6,265 nucleotides of DNA from Spirochaetaceae bacterium (GTDB lineage: Bacteria; Spirochaetota; Spirochaetia; Treponematales; Breznakiellaceae), in NCBI GenBank assembly GCA_031280455.1, contig JAITGR010000014.1, forward strand, positions 1-6,265. The letters run 5' to 3'. Shown here in pieces: positions 1 through 5,429 of this stretch (its first letter is position 1; each line of letters opens with the position of its first letter). Under the pieces are notes generated by a model, which saw only the letters and a program-made list of their open reading frames with translations, was not told the origin of the DNA and made no database searches. The translations under genes and the position numbers were made by a program.

Positions 1-119
1 ACCCCAAACAGCGCCGGCCCGATATAGCTCTGGCGCAAAAACAGTTGGGCTGGCAGCCAAAGGTCGCGCTGCGCGACGGCCTTAAAGAGACCATCGCGTA
101 CTTTAAGAATTTTGTTTGA
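1..119 (+). CDS. UDP-glucuronate decarboxylase-like sugar-nucleotide enzyme, C-terminal end (partial)
   Basis: Only the last 38 codons are present; the frame enters at base 3 and stops with TGA at 117-119. The visible protein begins [20 protein letters not shown] and ends in [11 protein letters not shown]. This matches the well-conserved C-terminus of extended short-chain dehydrogenase/reductase sugar-nucleotide enzymes, where a D-P-x-x-R-x-P-D-I motif is followed by A-x-x-x-L-G-W-x-P and then a G-L-x-x-T-I-x-Y-F helix. The pattern is closest to UDP-glucuronic acid decarboxylase (UDP-xylose synthase); dTDP-glucose 4,6-dehydratases and other epimerases share it. Such enzymes are cytosolic and NAD-dependent and supply nucleotide sugars for surface glycans. 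The catalytic YxxxK and the nucleotide-binding glycine motif lie outside the window, so the exact reaction cannot be confirmed. The gene lies 67 nt upstream of the GH13 gene on the same strand, with a hairpin between them. Confidence 0.75.
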   Translation, partial: PKQRRPDIALAQKQLGWQPKVALRDGLKETIAYFKNFV

Positions 120-144
120 ACCTGTCCCAAAATGGGACAGGTTC
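118..144. repeat. Perfect 12-bp inverted repeat overlapping the stop codon of the upstream gene
   Basis: The left arm GAACCTGTCCCA (118-129) and right arm TGGGACAGGTTC (133-144) are perfectly complementary around a 3-nt AAA loop. The left arm starts inside the TGA stop codon of the sugar-nucleotide gene. A stem of this length could end or slow transcription, or protect a 3' end. There is no U-tract after the right arm (the next bases are TACTGAACGC), so it is not a classical intrinsic terminator. A REP-like dispersed palindrome is an alternative reading. Confidence 0.8.
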
Positions 145-186
145 TACTGAACGCACGGCGCGGACGCGCTGGAGGAGGGCAGGTAT

Positions 187-1746
187 ATGCCGCAATGGCT
201 GGAAAGCGCGGTTTTTTACGAGATTTATCCGCAGTCGTTTTATGACTCCAACGCGGATGGCATTGGGGATATTCCCGGAATTATCGAAAAACTCGACTAT
301 GTTAAAAGCGTGGGCTGTAACGCGCTGTGGATAAATCCGTGTTTTGATTCGCCGTTTAAGGACGCCGGTTACGATGTGCGCGACTACAAAAAAGTCGCGG
401 CGCGCTACGGCTCCAACGAGGATTTGCGGCGGCTTTTTGAAACCGCCCACGCCAAAAACATGCGTGTTCTGCTCGACCTGGTTCCGGGGCATACTTCGGA
501 AGAACATGCGTGGTTTCAGAAAAGCAAACTGCCCCAACCCAACGCTTTTTCAAACCGGTACATTTGGAGCGACAGCTGGATTTATTGGGAAAACGAAGGC
601 CTGCGCTTTGTCGCCGGCGAGGCGGAGCGCAATGGCGTGTACATTATCAATTTTTTTAAGTGCCAGCCGGCGCTGAATTACGGTTTTTTGCAGCCGCGCC
701 AAAAATGGCAGCTTCCGGTAGACCACCCTGACTGCCAGGCGGCGCGGGAGGCGTTGAAGGACGTCATGCGCTTTTGGCTTGAAGCCGGCTGCGACGGCTT
801 TCGGGTTGACATGGCCGATTCGCTGGTTAAATTTGACGATGAGCAAAAAACCGGAACGCGGGCGCTTTGGCAGGATGTCCGGCGTATGCTGGACGCTGAA
901 TTTCCTCATGCGGCGCTCGTTTCCGAATGGAGCTGCCCGCCATTGGCGCTGGATGCCGGCTTTCACGCCGATTTCGCGCTTGACCACGGCGGTTCGGGCT
1001 ACCAGAGCCTGGTGCGCGACTTTACGGTGTCTGAACGCGGCGAAATAACGGCCAACCATAGTTTTTTTAAGAAAACGGGCGAGAACGGCATCCGGCGGTT
1101 TTTAGACCAGTACATGGACTGGTACGAAAAAACAAAAGGCCGGGGCTACATTAGCCTAATTACCGGCAACCACGACACGCCGCGCATAAGCTACGGACTG
1201 GACACCCAGGAATTGGCGCTGGCGTACGCGATGCTGTTCACGTTTCCTGGCGTACCGTTTTTGTATTACGGCGACGAAATTGGTATGCGGTACATTCCCG
1301 GTCTGCCGACAAAGGAAGGCGGCTATACCCGCACTGGCTCACGGACACCTATGCAGTGGTCGGCGGGGAAAAACAAGGGGTTTTCCGCCGCGGCGAGCTC
1401 GGCGCTGTACTTGCCGCCCGACGCCGGAACGTCCGCCCCCGATGTTGCCGCGCAGGAAGAGGACAAAAATTCCCTGCTGGCCACGGTAAAATCCATCCTG
1501 CGGCTGCGCGCCGAAAATCCCGGCCTCCAGGCGCGGCCTAACCTGGAAATCCTGTACGCTGACGGGCTGCCGTTTGTGTACCGCCGCGAAAACTTTACCC
1601 TCGCGGTCAATCCCAAGGCGGCCAGCCACACCGCGCCGGTGGACGCGCGGGGCGCGCCGCTGGTTTTTTCCAAAGGCGAGTGTTCTGCCGATTCCGGCGC
1701 GCTCCGGCTGGGACCGCAGAGTTTTGGCGTGTGGAAAAAAGCGTAG
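187..1746 (+). CDS. GH13 alpha-glucosidase / alpha-amylase family enzyme
   Basis: A 519-residue cytoplasmic glycoside hydrolase with no signal peptide, close to the usual length of bacterial alpha-glucosidases (about 500-570). The (beta/alpha)8 barrel starts at once (WLESAVFYEIYPQSFYDSNA). The GH13 conserved regions appear in order: region I DLVPGHTS (97-104), region V QPALNYG (160-166), region II GFRVDMADS with nucleophile D208, region III VSEWS with general acid/base E247, and region IV TGNHD with transition-state-stabilising D330. An RTPMQW motif (386-391), typical of alpha-glucosidase, oligo-1,6-glucosidase and trehalose-synthase relatives, follows, and a small beta-sandwich-like C-terminal domain ends the protein. 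The ATG is set by GGAGGAGGG at 171-179, 7 nt upstream. Likely substrates are short alpha-glucans or alpha-glucosides; hydrolysis and transglycosylation cannot be told apart here. Region I has Gly where most members have Asn, and region V reads QPALN rather than QPDLN. The gene converges on the methyltransferase gene with 15 nt between stop codons and no visible terminator. Confidence 0.9.
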   Translation: MPQWLESAVFYEIYPQSFYDSNADGIGDIPGIIEKLDYVKSVGCNALWINPCFDSPFKDAGYDVRDYKKVAARYGSNEDLRRLFETAHAKNMRVLLDLVPGHTSEEHAWFQKSKLPQPNAFSNRYIWSDSWIYWENEGLRFVAGEAERNGVYIINFFKCQPALNYGFLQPRQKWQLPVDHPDCQAAREALKDVMRFWLEAGCDGFRVDMADSLVKFDDEQKTGTRALWQDVRRMLDAEFPHAALVSEWSCPPLALDAGFHADFALDHGGSGYQSLVRDFTVSERGEITANHSFFKKTGENGIRRFLDQYMDWYEKTKGRGYISLITGNHDTPRISYGLDTQELALAYAMLFTFPGVPFLYYGDEIGMRYIPGLPTKEGGYTRTGSRTPMQWSAGKNKGFSAAASSALYLPPDAGTSAPDVAAQEEDKNSLLATVKSILRLRAENPGLQARPNLEILYADGLPFVYRRENFTLAVNPKAASHTAPVDARGAPLVFSKGECSADSGALRLGPQSFGVWKKA

Positions 1747-1761
1747 GCGGCAGGGGCGAGG

Positions 1762-2769
1762 CTATTTCTTTGCGTATATCAGCGCTTTCCGCAGGTAGGG
1801 CGGCGCTAGGTGTTCATCATATATAAAAATCATATATCCTTTTGAGTATTCTATCTGGTATTCATTTTGGGATAGAATTGCTTCTATATCGCGCGCGTCG
1901 TTAGCGTGGTGGTATGTACAGAGCAGCAATTTTAAGTTCCCCTGCCGCAATGTATTTTTCGCCCCTTCCAGCAGGGCGGGTTCCGCGCCTTCTATGTCGG
2001 CTTTAACAACATGTACTGGTGTGCCGTTCAAGAAATCATCCAGGGTTATGTATACACCGTCGCTTTTGTTTGAAATGTATTTATTTACAATAACCACTTT
2101 TTCTTTCCATGGTTCAAATGTTTTGTGCAGCGCTTCTATCCACGTTTCTTCACATTCAAACAAATATATTTTTGAAGCGCGTTCCGCGTTGGAAAGCGCC
2201 CAAATTGCTTCCGCGCACCCTACATCCGCGATAACGTTGCCGTCTTCAACACAAAAGCCTTCGCGTTTATAACAATGCGGGGAATCGGCGTCCTGTTCGC
2301 TCAGCAGTGCGTTATACGTTTGCTGAGTCTGCTTAATGCTGAAGGATTTTGGAAAATATAACTTTTTTTCTTCGTGCAAAACATAGTTCATGCCGCAGCT
2401 TGGGTCGGTATACGCGGATATATTTTTTAGTGTATATTTTTCTGTATATGTATAGGGGAACATAAGATTTTTATTCAATTTTAGATAATTGAGAATTTCT
2501 TTTTTTTCGCGGTCGCCGGAACGCGCGCATTCGGCTTTGAGATACTTGATAACTTTTTTCTTTATAGGGTCTGCGATTTTTTTGAAGGCTTTTGTCTCCA
2601 GGTACAGTTCGTAGTTTCTAAAACGCAATAATTCTGTTCGCAGAAAGGCAGGAACAATGACTCTATATACGGCCTTTATGCATTCGGCAACGGTTGTCGG
2701 TTGTCGGTTGTCGGTTGTCGGTTGTCGGTTGTCGGTTGTCGGTTGTCGGTTGTCGGTTGTCGGTTTCAT
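1762..2769 (-). CDS. FkbM-family SAM-dependent methyltransferase with a frame-shifting N-terminal repeat
   Basis: 335 residues from the chosen ATG at 2769. Residues 3-26 are a low-complexity leader of repeated TTDNRQP encoded by a 7-bp tandem repeat. Residues 27-175 are helical and lysine-rich and I do not recognise them. The C-terminal half is a Rossmann methyltransferase of FkbM (Methyltransf_21) type: motif I VIADVGCAEAIWAL (179-192) for SAM binding, LFECEETW (203-210) with acidic residues after strand 2, and VVKADIEGAE (254-263), the family's K-x-D-x-E-G-x-E signature. LLLCTYHH (281-288) and an AxLxxxxY-type end follow. FkbM enzymes are typically O-methyltransferases acting on sugars or natural products, so modification of a surface glycan is plausible but inferred. 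AAAGGAG (2783-2789) selects the start, at a rather long 13-nt spacing; there is no usable start just after the repeat. Base composition is much lower in GC than the neighbours (38 G/C in 120 bases at 2401-2520), suggesting acquisition by transfer. Confidence 0.85.
   Translation of the reverse strand: MKPTTDNRQPTTDNRQPTTDNRQPTTVAECIKAVYRVIVPAFLRTELLRFRNYELYLETKAFKKIADPIKKKVIKYLKAECARSGDREKKEILNYLKLNKNLMFPYTYTEKYTLKNISAYTDPSCGMNYVLHEEKKLYFPKSFSIKQTQQTYNALLSEQDADSPHCYKREGFCVEDGNVIADVGCAEAIWALSNAERASKIYLFECEETWIEALHKTFEPWKEKVVIVNKYISNKSDGVYITLDDFLNGTPVHVVKADIEGAEPALLEGAKNTLRQGNLKLLLCTYHHANDARDIEAILSQNEYQIEYSKGYMIFIYDEHLAPPYLRKALIYAKK
2694..2763. repeat. Ten perfect tandem copies of TTGTCGG inside the methyltransferase coding sequence
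   Basis: Ten uninterrupted 7-bp units fill exactly 70 bp, from 2694 to 2763; on the coding (minus) strand the unit is CCGACAA. Because 7 is not a multiple of 3, three units (21 bp) encode one heptapeptide TTDNRQP, and all six reading frames stay open through the tract. The tract begins two codons after the ATG. The present count of 10 joins the start codon to the methyltransferase frame. Perfect identity of all units suggests recent or continuing slippage. Confidence 0.97.
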
Positions 2770-2782
2770 TATGTAGGTTTTA

Positions 2783-2789
2783 CTCCTTT
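2783..2789 (-). promoter_or_regulatory. Shine-Dalgarno sequence AAAGGAG for the methyltransferase gene
   Basis: On the minus strand AAAGGAG lies 13 nt before ATG at 2769. It is the same core (AAAAGGAGT) that precedes the binding-protein gene at 3134, where the spacing is 5 nt. It supports translation beginning upstream of the repeat rather than at the GTG at 2823, which has no comparable ribosome-binding site. The spacing is longer than optimal, so initiation may be inefficient. Confidence 0.6.
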
Positions 2790-2821
2790 TGTCAAGCCCC
2801 CTCGCAGACGGCCTATGGTTC

Positions 2822-2850
2822 ACTGTACTGGAATTGGCTGTTTGTGTCTA
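2822..2850 (-). promoter_or_regulatory. Candidate sigma-70-type promoter for the methyltransferase gene
   Basis: On the minus strand TAGACA (2850-2845, five of six bases of TTGACA) is followed after 17 bp by TACAGT (2827-2822, four of six bases of TATAAT). Transcription would begin near 2815 and give a leader of roughly 45 nt that contains the AAAGGAG site. This is only a pattern match, but its position and spacing fit a working promoter. Confidence 0.35.
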
Positions 2851-2871
2851 CTGCCGCATTGCGCGATGGAT

Positions 2872-2889
2872 GGCGGCATGGATGCCGCC
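2872..2889. repeat. Inverted repeat 1 of the array (8-bp stem)
   Basis: GGCGGCAT (2872-2879) pairs with ATGCCGCC (2882-2889) across a GG spacer; in RNA the innermost pairs would open to give a larger loop. The left arm can also pair with TGCCGC at 2852-2857, so two alternative stems compete for the same bases. Confidence 0.7.
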
Positions 2890-2902
2890 TGGTTACCAAG
2901 TG

Positions 2903-2927
2903 TGGTGTTGCGCAAAGCGCAACACCA
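2903..2927. repeat. Inverted repeat 2 of the array (11-bp stem, AAA loop)
   Basis: TGGTGTTGCGC (2903-2913) and GCGCAACACCA (2917-2927) are perfect complements around AAA. The loop matches that of the hairpin at 118-144, although the stems are unrelated. Confidence 0.85.
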
Positions 2928-2961
2928 TGTTCAAAAACGGCACGGAGGCCGTTTTTGAACA
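2928..2961. repeat. Inverted repeat 3 of the array (14-bp stem)
   Basis: TGTTCAAAAACGGC (2928-2941) pairs perfectly with GCCGTTTTTGAACA (2948-2961) around a 6-nt loop, ACGGAG. It directly abuts inverted repeat 2. The right arm contains a T5 run, but this lies inside the stem and is not a terminator tail. Confidence 0.85.
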
Positions 2962-2985
2962 GCGCAAGCGATAGTAGCGGAAATA

Positions 2986-3006
2986 CTTTTTGCGGAACGC
3001 AAAAAG
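2986..3006. repeat. Inverted repeat 4 of the array (9-bp stem, GAA loop)
   Basis: CTTTTTGCG (2986-2994) and CGCAAAAAG (2998-3006) are perfect complements around GAA. On the minus strand the stem also ends in a T-run, so a weak terminator reading in that direction is possible, but no upstream gene there needs one. Confidence 0.8.
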
Positions 3007-3025
3007 ATTGGAGCGGATAGCGCGG

Positions 3026-3052
3026 TTTGTGCGCGGCGCAGCCGCGCACAAA
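3026..3052. repeat. Inverted repeat 5 of the array (12-bp stem, GCA loop)
   Basis: TTTGTGCGCGGC (3026-3037) and GCCGCGCACAAA (3041-3052) are perfect complements around GCA, making a very GC-rich, stable stem. A T5 run appears 8 nt further on, too far for a standard plus-strand intrinsic terminator. Confidence 0.85.
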
Positions 3053-3082
3053 TGCGCCCATTTTTATACTGCCGTTCCCCGC

Positions 3083-3110
3083 TTGATTCACCGCCGCTTT
3101 TTCGTATAGC
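3083..3110 (+). promoter_or_regulatory. Weak candidate promoter for the amino-acid ABC operon
   Basis: TTGATT (3083-3088) and TATAGC (3105-3110) are 16 bp apart, each matching four of six consensus bases. Transcription would start about 15-20 nt before the binding-protein gene. A better -10-like hexamer, TTTAAT (3115-3120), has no matching -35. The call rests on position as much as sequence. Confidence 0.3.
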
Positions 3111-3133
3111 ATTGTTTAATAAAAGGAGTTTTT

Positions 3134-3976
3134 ATGCTATCGATTTTTTCCCGGAGTGTTTTTGCGGCGTGCGTCGTTGCCGCGGCTTTTTCTGTGGCGT
3201 CGTGCGGGCAGAAGTGGCGGGGCGTTGACGACATCAAAAAGAAGGGCGAGCTCGTTCTGTATACGGACGCGACATGGCCGCCTTACGAATATGTGGGCGA
3301 CGGCGGGCGCGTCGAAGGCGTAGACGTTGATATTGGGCGGGAAATCGCCGGCGACCTGGGCGTAGAGCTGCGGGTGATTAACGCCTCGTTTGACGGCTTC
3401 TCGCTCGCGCTGCAAAACGGCCAGGCGGATGTCGCTATTTCCGCCATTACCATTACCCCCGAGCGGCAGGAAAGCCTCGACTTTTCCCTGCCGTATTCAA
3501 GCACGGTTCAGTTTATTGTTAAGTTGGCTGCGGATACGCACGTGCAGTCCTTTGCGGATTTGGCGGGGCGGCGTATCGGTGTGCAGTTGGGGACGACCGG
3601 CGACATTCTGGTTTCTGACGCGATTCGTGAGGGCGCGCTGAAAGATACCGGCGCCCAGGTGCTGCAGTTTAAGGCGCTCCAGGAAGCGATGCTCGGCCTT
3701 TTTAAGGGCGACCCGTTCGCCATTGTCTGCGATGACGCGCTGGCGAGGAATCTGGTCGCGGTTAATCCTGGCTCAACGTTTATACCGGTCAACTCTCCGG
3801 GGAATGTGGTTGTAGAAGACGAATACTACGGGGCCGCGATAGTGAAGGGAAACACAACGCTTGTTAACGCGGTGAACAAAACACTGGCGCGGCTTATCGA
3901 GACGGGCGAGATTGAACGGCGCGTCATTTTTCACACGGCCAATTCCGCCCTGTACGAAGACGACAACGCGCAGTAG
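3134..3976 (+). CDS. Amino-acid ABC transporter substrate-binding lipoprotein (family 3)
   Basis: 280 residues, the usual size for this family. The N-terminus is a lipoprotein signal peptide: a short basic start, a hydrophobic stretch (about 9-22) and a relaxed lipobox V-A-S-C with lipidated C24, so the mature protein is anchored at the outer face of the cytoplasmic membrane. Family 3 binding-protein (SBP_bac_3) hallmarks follow: TWPPYEY (47-53), GVDVDIGREIA (62-72), DGFSLALQNGQADV (87-100) and ITITPER (105-111), whose R111 matches the conserved arginine that grips the ligand carboxylate. DFSLPYS (116-122), RIGVQLGTTGD (147-157), CDDALA (199-204) with the likely amino-group-binding Asp, and EDEYYGAAIVKGN (228-240) complete the fold. 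A polar amino acid ligand is expected; which one cannot be read. AAAAGGAG (3121-3128) lies 5 nt before the ATG. It is the first gene of a three-gene operon, 21 nt before the permease. Confidence 0.93.
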   Translation: MLSIFSRSVFAACVVAAAFSVASCGQKWRGVDDIKKKGELVLYTDATWPPYEYVGDGGRVEGVDVDIGREIAGDLGVELRVINASFDGFSLALQNGQADVAISAITITPERQESLDFSLPYSSTVQFIVKLAADTHVQSFADLAGRRIGVQLGTTGDILVSDAIREGALKDTGAQVLQFKALQEAMLGLFKGDPFAIVCDDALARNLVAVNPGSTFIPVNSPGNVVVEDEYYGAAIVKGNTTLVNAVNKTLARLIETGEIERRVIFHTANSALYEDDNAQ

Positions 3977-3997
3977 ACAAGCCTTTGGGGTGCTGCC

Positions 3998-4693
3998 ATG
4001 GATTTTTTTGCCTACGTTTCGCGCCAGCTGTACCGTACCTTTGTTGAACAGCACCGGTATGTGCTGTTTTTGGAAGGTCTGCGCAATACGGTTGTCATTT
4101 CGCTTTCGGCGGCGGCGATTGGCGTAACCGTCGGCGTGGTTATCGCCATCGTCAAAGTGTACAGCGCGCAAACCGGCCGCCTGCGCGCCGTTGACCGCGT
4201 GCTGGGCGCGTATGTCGCGGTTATTCGCGGAACGCCGCTTGCCGTGCAGCTGCTTATTTTCGCCTACATCATCATTCAGTCAAACAACTATCTGATGATT
4301 GCCTGCATAGCCTTTGGCCTCAATTCCGGCGCGTATGTTTCGGAGTTGATTCGCGCGGGCATAGGCGCTGTGGACAAGGGGCAGATGGAGGCGGCGCTGT
4401 CGCTGGGGCTCAGTTACGCGACGGCGATGCGGCGCGTCTTGCTGCCGCAGGCGGTTAAAAACATTTTGCCGGCGCTGTGCAACGAGTTTATTTCACTGGT
4501 GAAGGAAACGTCGATAGCCGGCATGATTGCGGTTGTCGATTTAACCCGCGCGTCTGACTTGGTGCGCAGCCGGACGGCGGACGCCTACTTTCCGCTGCTC
4601 TCGATTGCGCTGGTGTACTTTCTTATGGTCGCCGGTCTTGCGCGGTTGACGAAGGTTCTGGAACAAAGGATGGGGCGCGGTGATAGACGTTAA
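3998..4693 (+). CDS. Amino-acid ABC transporter permease (HisM/GlnP type)
   Basis: 231 residues, typical of polar-amino-acid permeases. A cytoplasmic N-terminus leads into hydrophobic segments at about 29-53, 69-94, 97-117 and 199-217, with further membrane-associated helices near 153-182. [10 protein letters not shown] (77-86) is the family's RGTP motif after the second segment. The EAA loop that contacts the ATPase is clear: EAALSLG (131-137) and LLP (148-150), followed by [10 protein letters not shown] (151-160). KETSIAG (169-175) is also conserved in this family. With a single permease gene in the operon, the channel is probably a homodimer. The start follows the binding-protein stop by 21 nt with only a weak GGGG-type ribosome-binding site (3987-3990), so expression may depend on coupling. 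The 3' end overlaps the ATPase gene by 14 nt. Confidence 0.93.
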   Translation: MDFFAYVSRQLYRTFVEQHRYVLFLEGLRNTVVISLSAAAIGVTVGVVIAIVKVYSAQTGRLRAVDRVLGAYVAVIRGTPLAVQLLIFAYIIIQSNNYLMIACIAFGLNSGAYVSELIRAGIGAVDKGQMEAALSLGLSYATAMRRVLLPQAVKNILPALCNEFISLVKETSIAGMIAVVDLTRASDLVRSRTADAYFPLLSIALVYFLMVAGLARLTKVLEQRMGRGDRR

Positions 4694-5402
4694 AGGCTTG
4701 CGAAAAAGTTTTGGCGAACTGCATATACTAAACGGCATTGACGAAAAAATAGAACGCGGCGAGAAAGTCGCCATCATCGGGCCGTCGGGTTCGGGGAAAA
4801 GCACGTTTTTGCGCTGCCTCAACCTTTTGGAAACGCCGGATTCCGGCGAAATCTGGTTTGACGGCGCGCAGATAAACAAGCGCGGCGCCGATATTGCCCG
4901 CCTGCGCTGCCGTATGGGCATGGTTTTTCAGCACTTCAACCTGTTTCCGCACCTTACCATTATGGAAAACATTACGCTCTCGCCGGTCGAGCTGCGGCTG
5001 CGGACAAAGCCGGAAGCCGAAAAAAACGCGCTGGCACTGCTGGAGCGCATCGGGCTTTCGGACAAGGCGTACACCTACCCGGCGATGCTTTCCGGCGGGC
5101 AGAAACAGCGGGTTGCCATTGTGCGCGCGCTGGCGATGAATCCCGAAGTAATGCTTTTTGACGAGCCCACAAGCGCGCTCGACCCGGAAATGGTAGGCGA
5201 GGTGCTGGACCTCATCAAGCAGCTTGCCGCGGAAGGCATGACGATGGTGATTGTTACCCACGAAATGGGGTTTGCGCGCGAAGTTTCTACCCGTGTTGTG
5301 TTTATGAACGCCGGCCTTATCTGCGAACAGAATAACCCCAGGGACTTTTTCCAAAGCCCGCGGCACCCGCGCCTTAAAACGTTTCTTTCTAAAGTGCTGT
5401 AG
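4680..5402 (+). CDS. Amino-acid ABC transporter ATP-binding protein (GlnQ/HisP type)
   Basis: 240 residues, the standard length for polar-amino-acid ATPases. All nucleotide-binding motifs are intact: Walker [10 protein letters not shown] (34-42), Q-loop glutamine Q84 in [10 protein letters not shown], signature LSGGQ (137-141), Walker B VMLFDE with catalytic E162, D-loop SALD (165-168) and switch histidine H194 in VTHEMGFAR. The FNLFPHLT and [11 protein letters not shown] strings are hallmarks of the glutamine/histidine/arginine importer group. The start is GTG at 4680, inside the end of the permease gene, with AAAGGA at 4665-4670; the 14-nt overlap suggests translational coupling. It is the last gene of the operon. 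A convergent gene ends 27 bp beyond its stop; that gap contains the palindrome CCCGCGCGGG (5404-5413) but no T-tract, so no clear terminator is visible. Confidence 0.96.
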   Translation: MIDVKGLRKSFGELHILNGIDEKIERGEKVAIIGPSGSGKSTFLRCLNLLETPDSGEIWFDGAQINKRGADIARLRCRMGMVFQHFNLFPHLTIMENITLSPVELRLRTKPEAEKNALALLERIGLSDKAYTYPAMLSGGQKQRVAIVRALAMNPEVMLFDEPTSALDPEMVGEVLDLIKQLAAEGMTMVIVTHEMGFAREVSTRVVFMNAGLICEQNNPRDFFQSPRHPRLKTFLSKVL

Positions 5403-5429
5403 CCCCGCGCGGGCGGCCTCGCCGGTCAT

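Larger units (their letters stand above)
2770..3133. other. Divergent intergenic region with a hairpin array
   Basis: This 364-bp stretch separates the minus-strand methyltransferase from the plus-strand ABC operon, so it must hold both promoters. I see no convincing gene in it: the open frames on either strand mostly read through the inverted repeats. Five perfect inverted repeats lie between 2872 and 3052, separated by linkers of 0-24 nt. The last 80 bases before the ABC operon are hairpin-free and hold a weak promoter candidate and a good ribosome-binding site. Confidence 0.8.

Noticed and set aside
63..77. Inverted repeat GTCGCGC-T-GCGCGAC within the upstream gene
   Set aside because: It lies in conserved coding sequence (V-A-L-R-D), the 1-nt loop is sterically poor, and GC-rich codons explain it.
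2694..2763. CRISPR array or iteron-type origin
   Set aside because: The units are 7 bp with no spacers, too short for CRISPR, and lie within a coding region with no replication initiator gene nearby.
2770..2823. Longer methyltransferase start at GTG 2823 (18 extra residues)
   Set aside because: No Shine-Dalgarno sequence precedes it, whereas AAAGGAG lies between it and the ATG at 2769; it also overlaps the candidate -10 element. It would keep the same frame, so the phase-switch argument is unaffected.
2694..3020. Plus-strand open frames beginning MSVVGCRLSVVGCR
   Set aside because: They exist only because the 7-bp repeat is open in all frames; their starts lie inside the repeat without ribosome-binding sites, and the downstream sequence is the hairpin array.
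2813..3112. 99-codon minus-strand open frame across the intergenic region
   Set aside because: It reads straight through all five inverted repeats, has no good ribosome-binding site, shows no recognisable domain, and overlaps the start region of the methyltransferase gene. The openness is better explained by hairpin composition, though such frames may be annotated as hypothetical proteins.
4728..5429. 233-codon minus-strand open frame opposite the ATPase gene
   Set aside because: It is an antisense shadow of a fully intact ABC ATPase with every motif present; the minus-strand product has no recognisable domain.
5403..5429. Bidirectional terminator between the converging ABC operon and solute-binding protein gene
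   Set aside because: The palindrome CCCGCGCGGG is present but has no loop and no T-tract on either strand, so I cannot support a terminator call.
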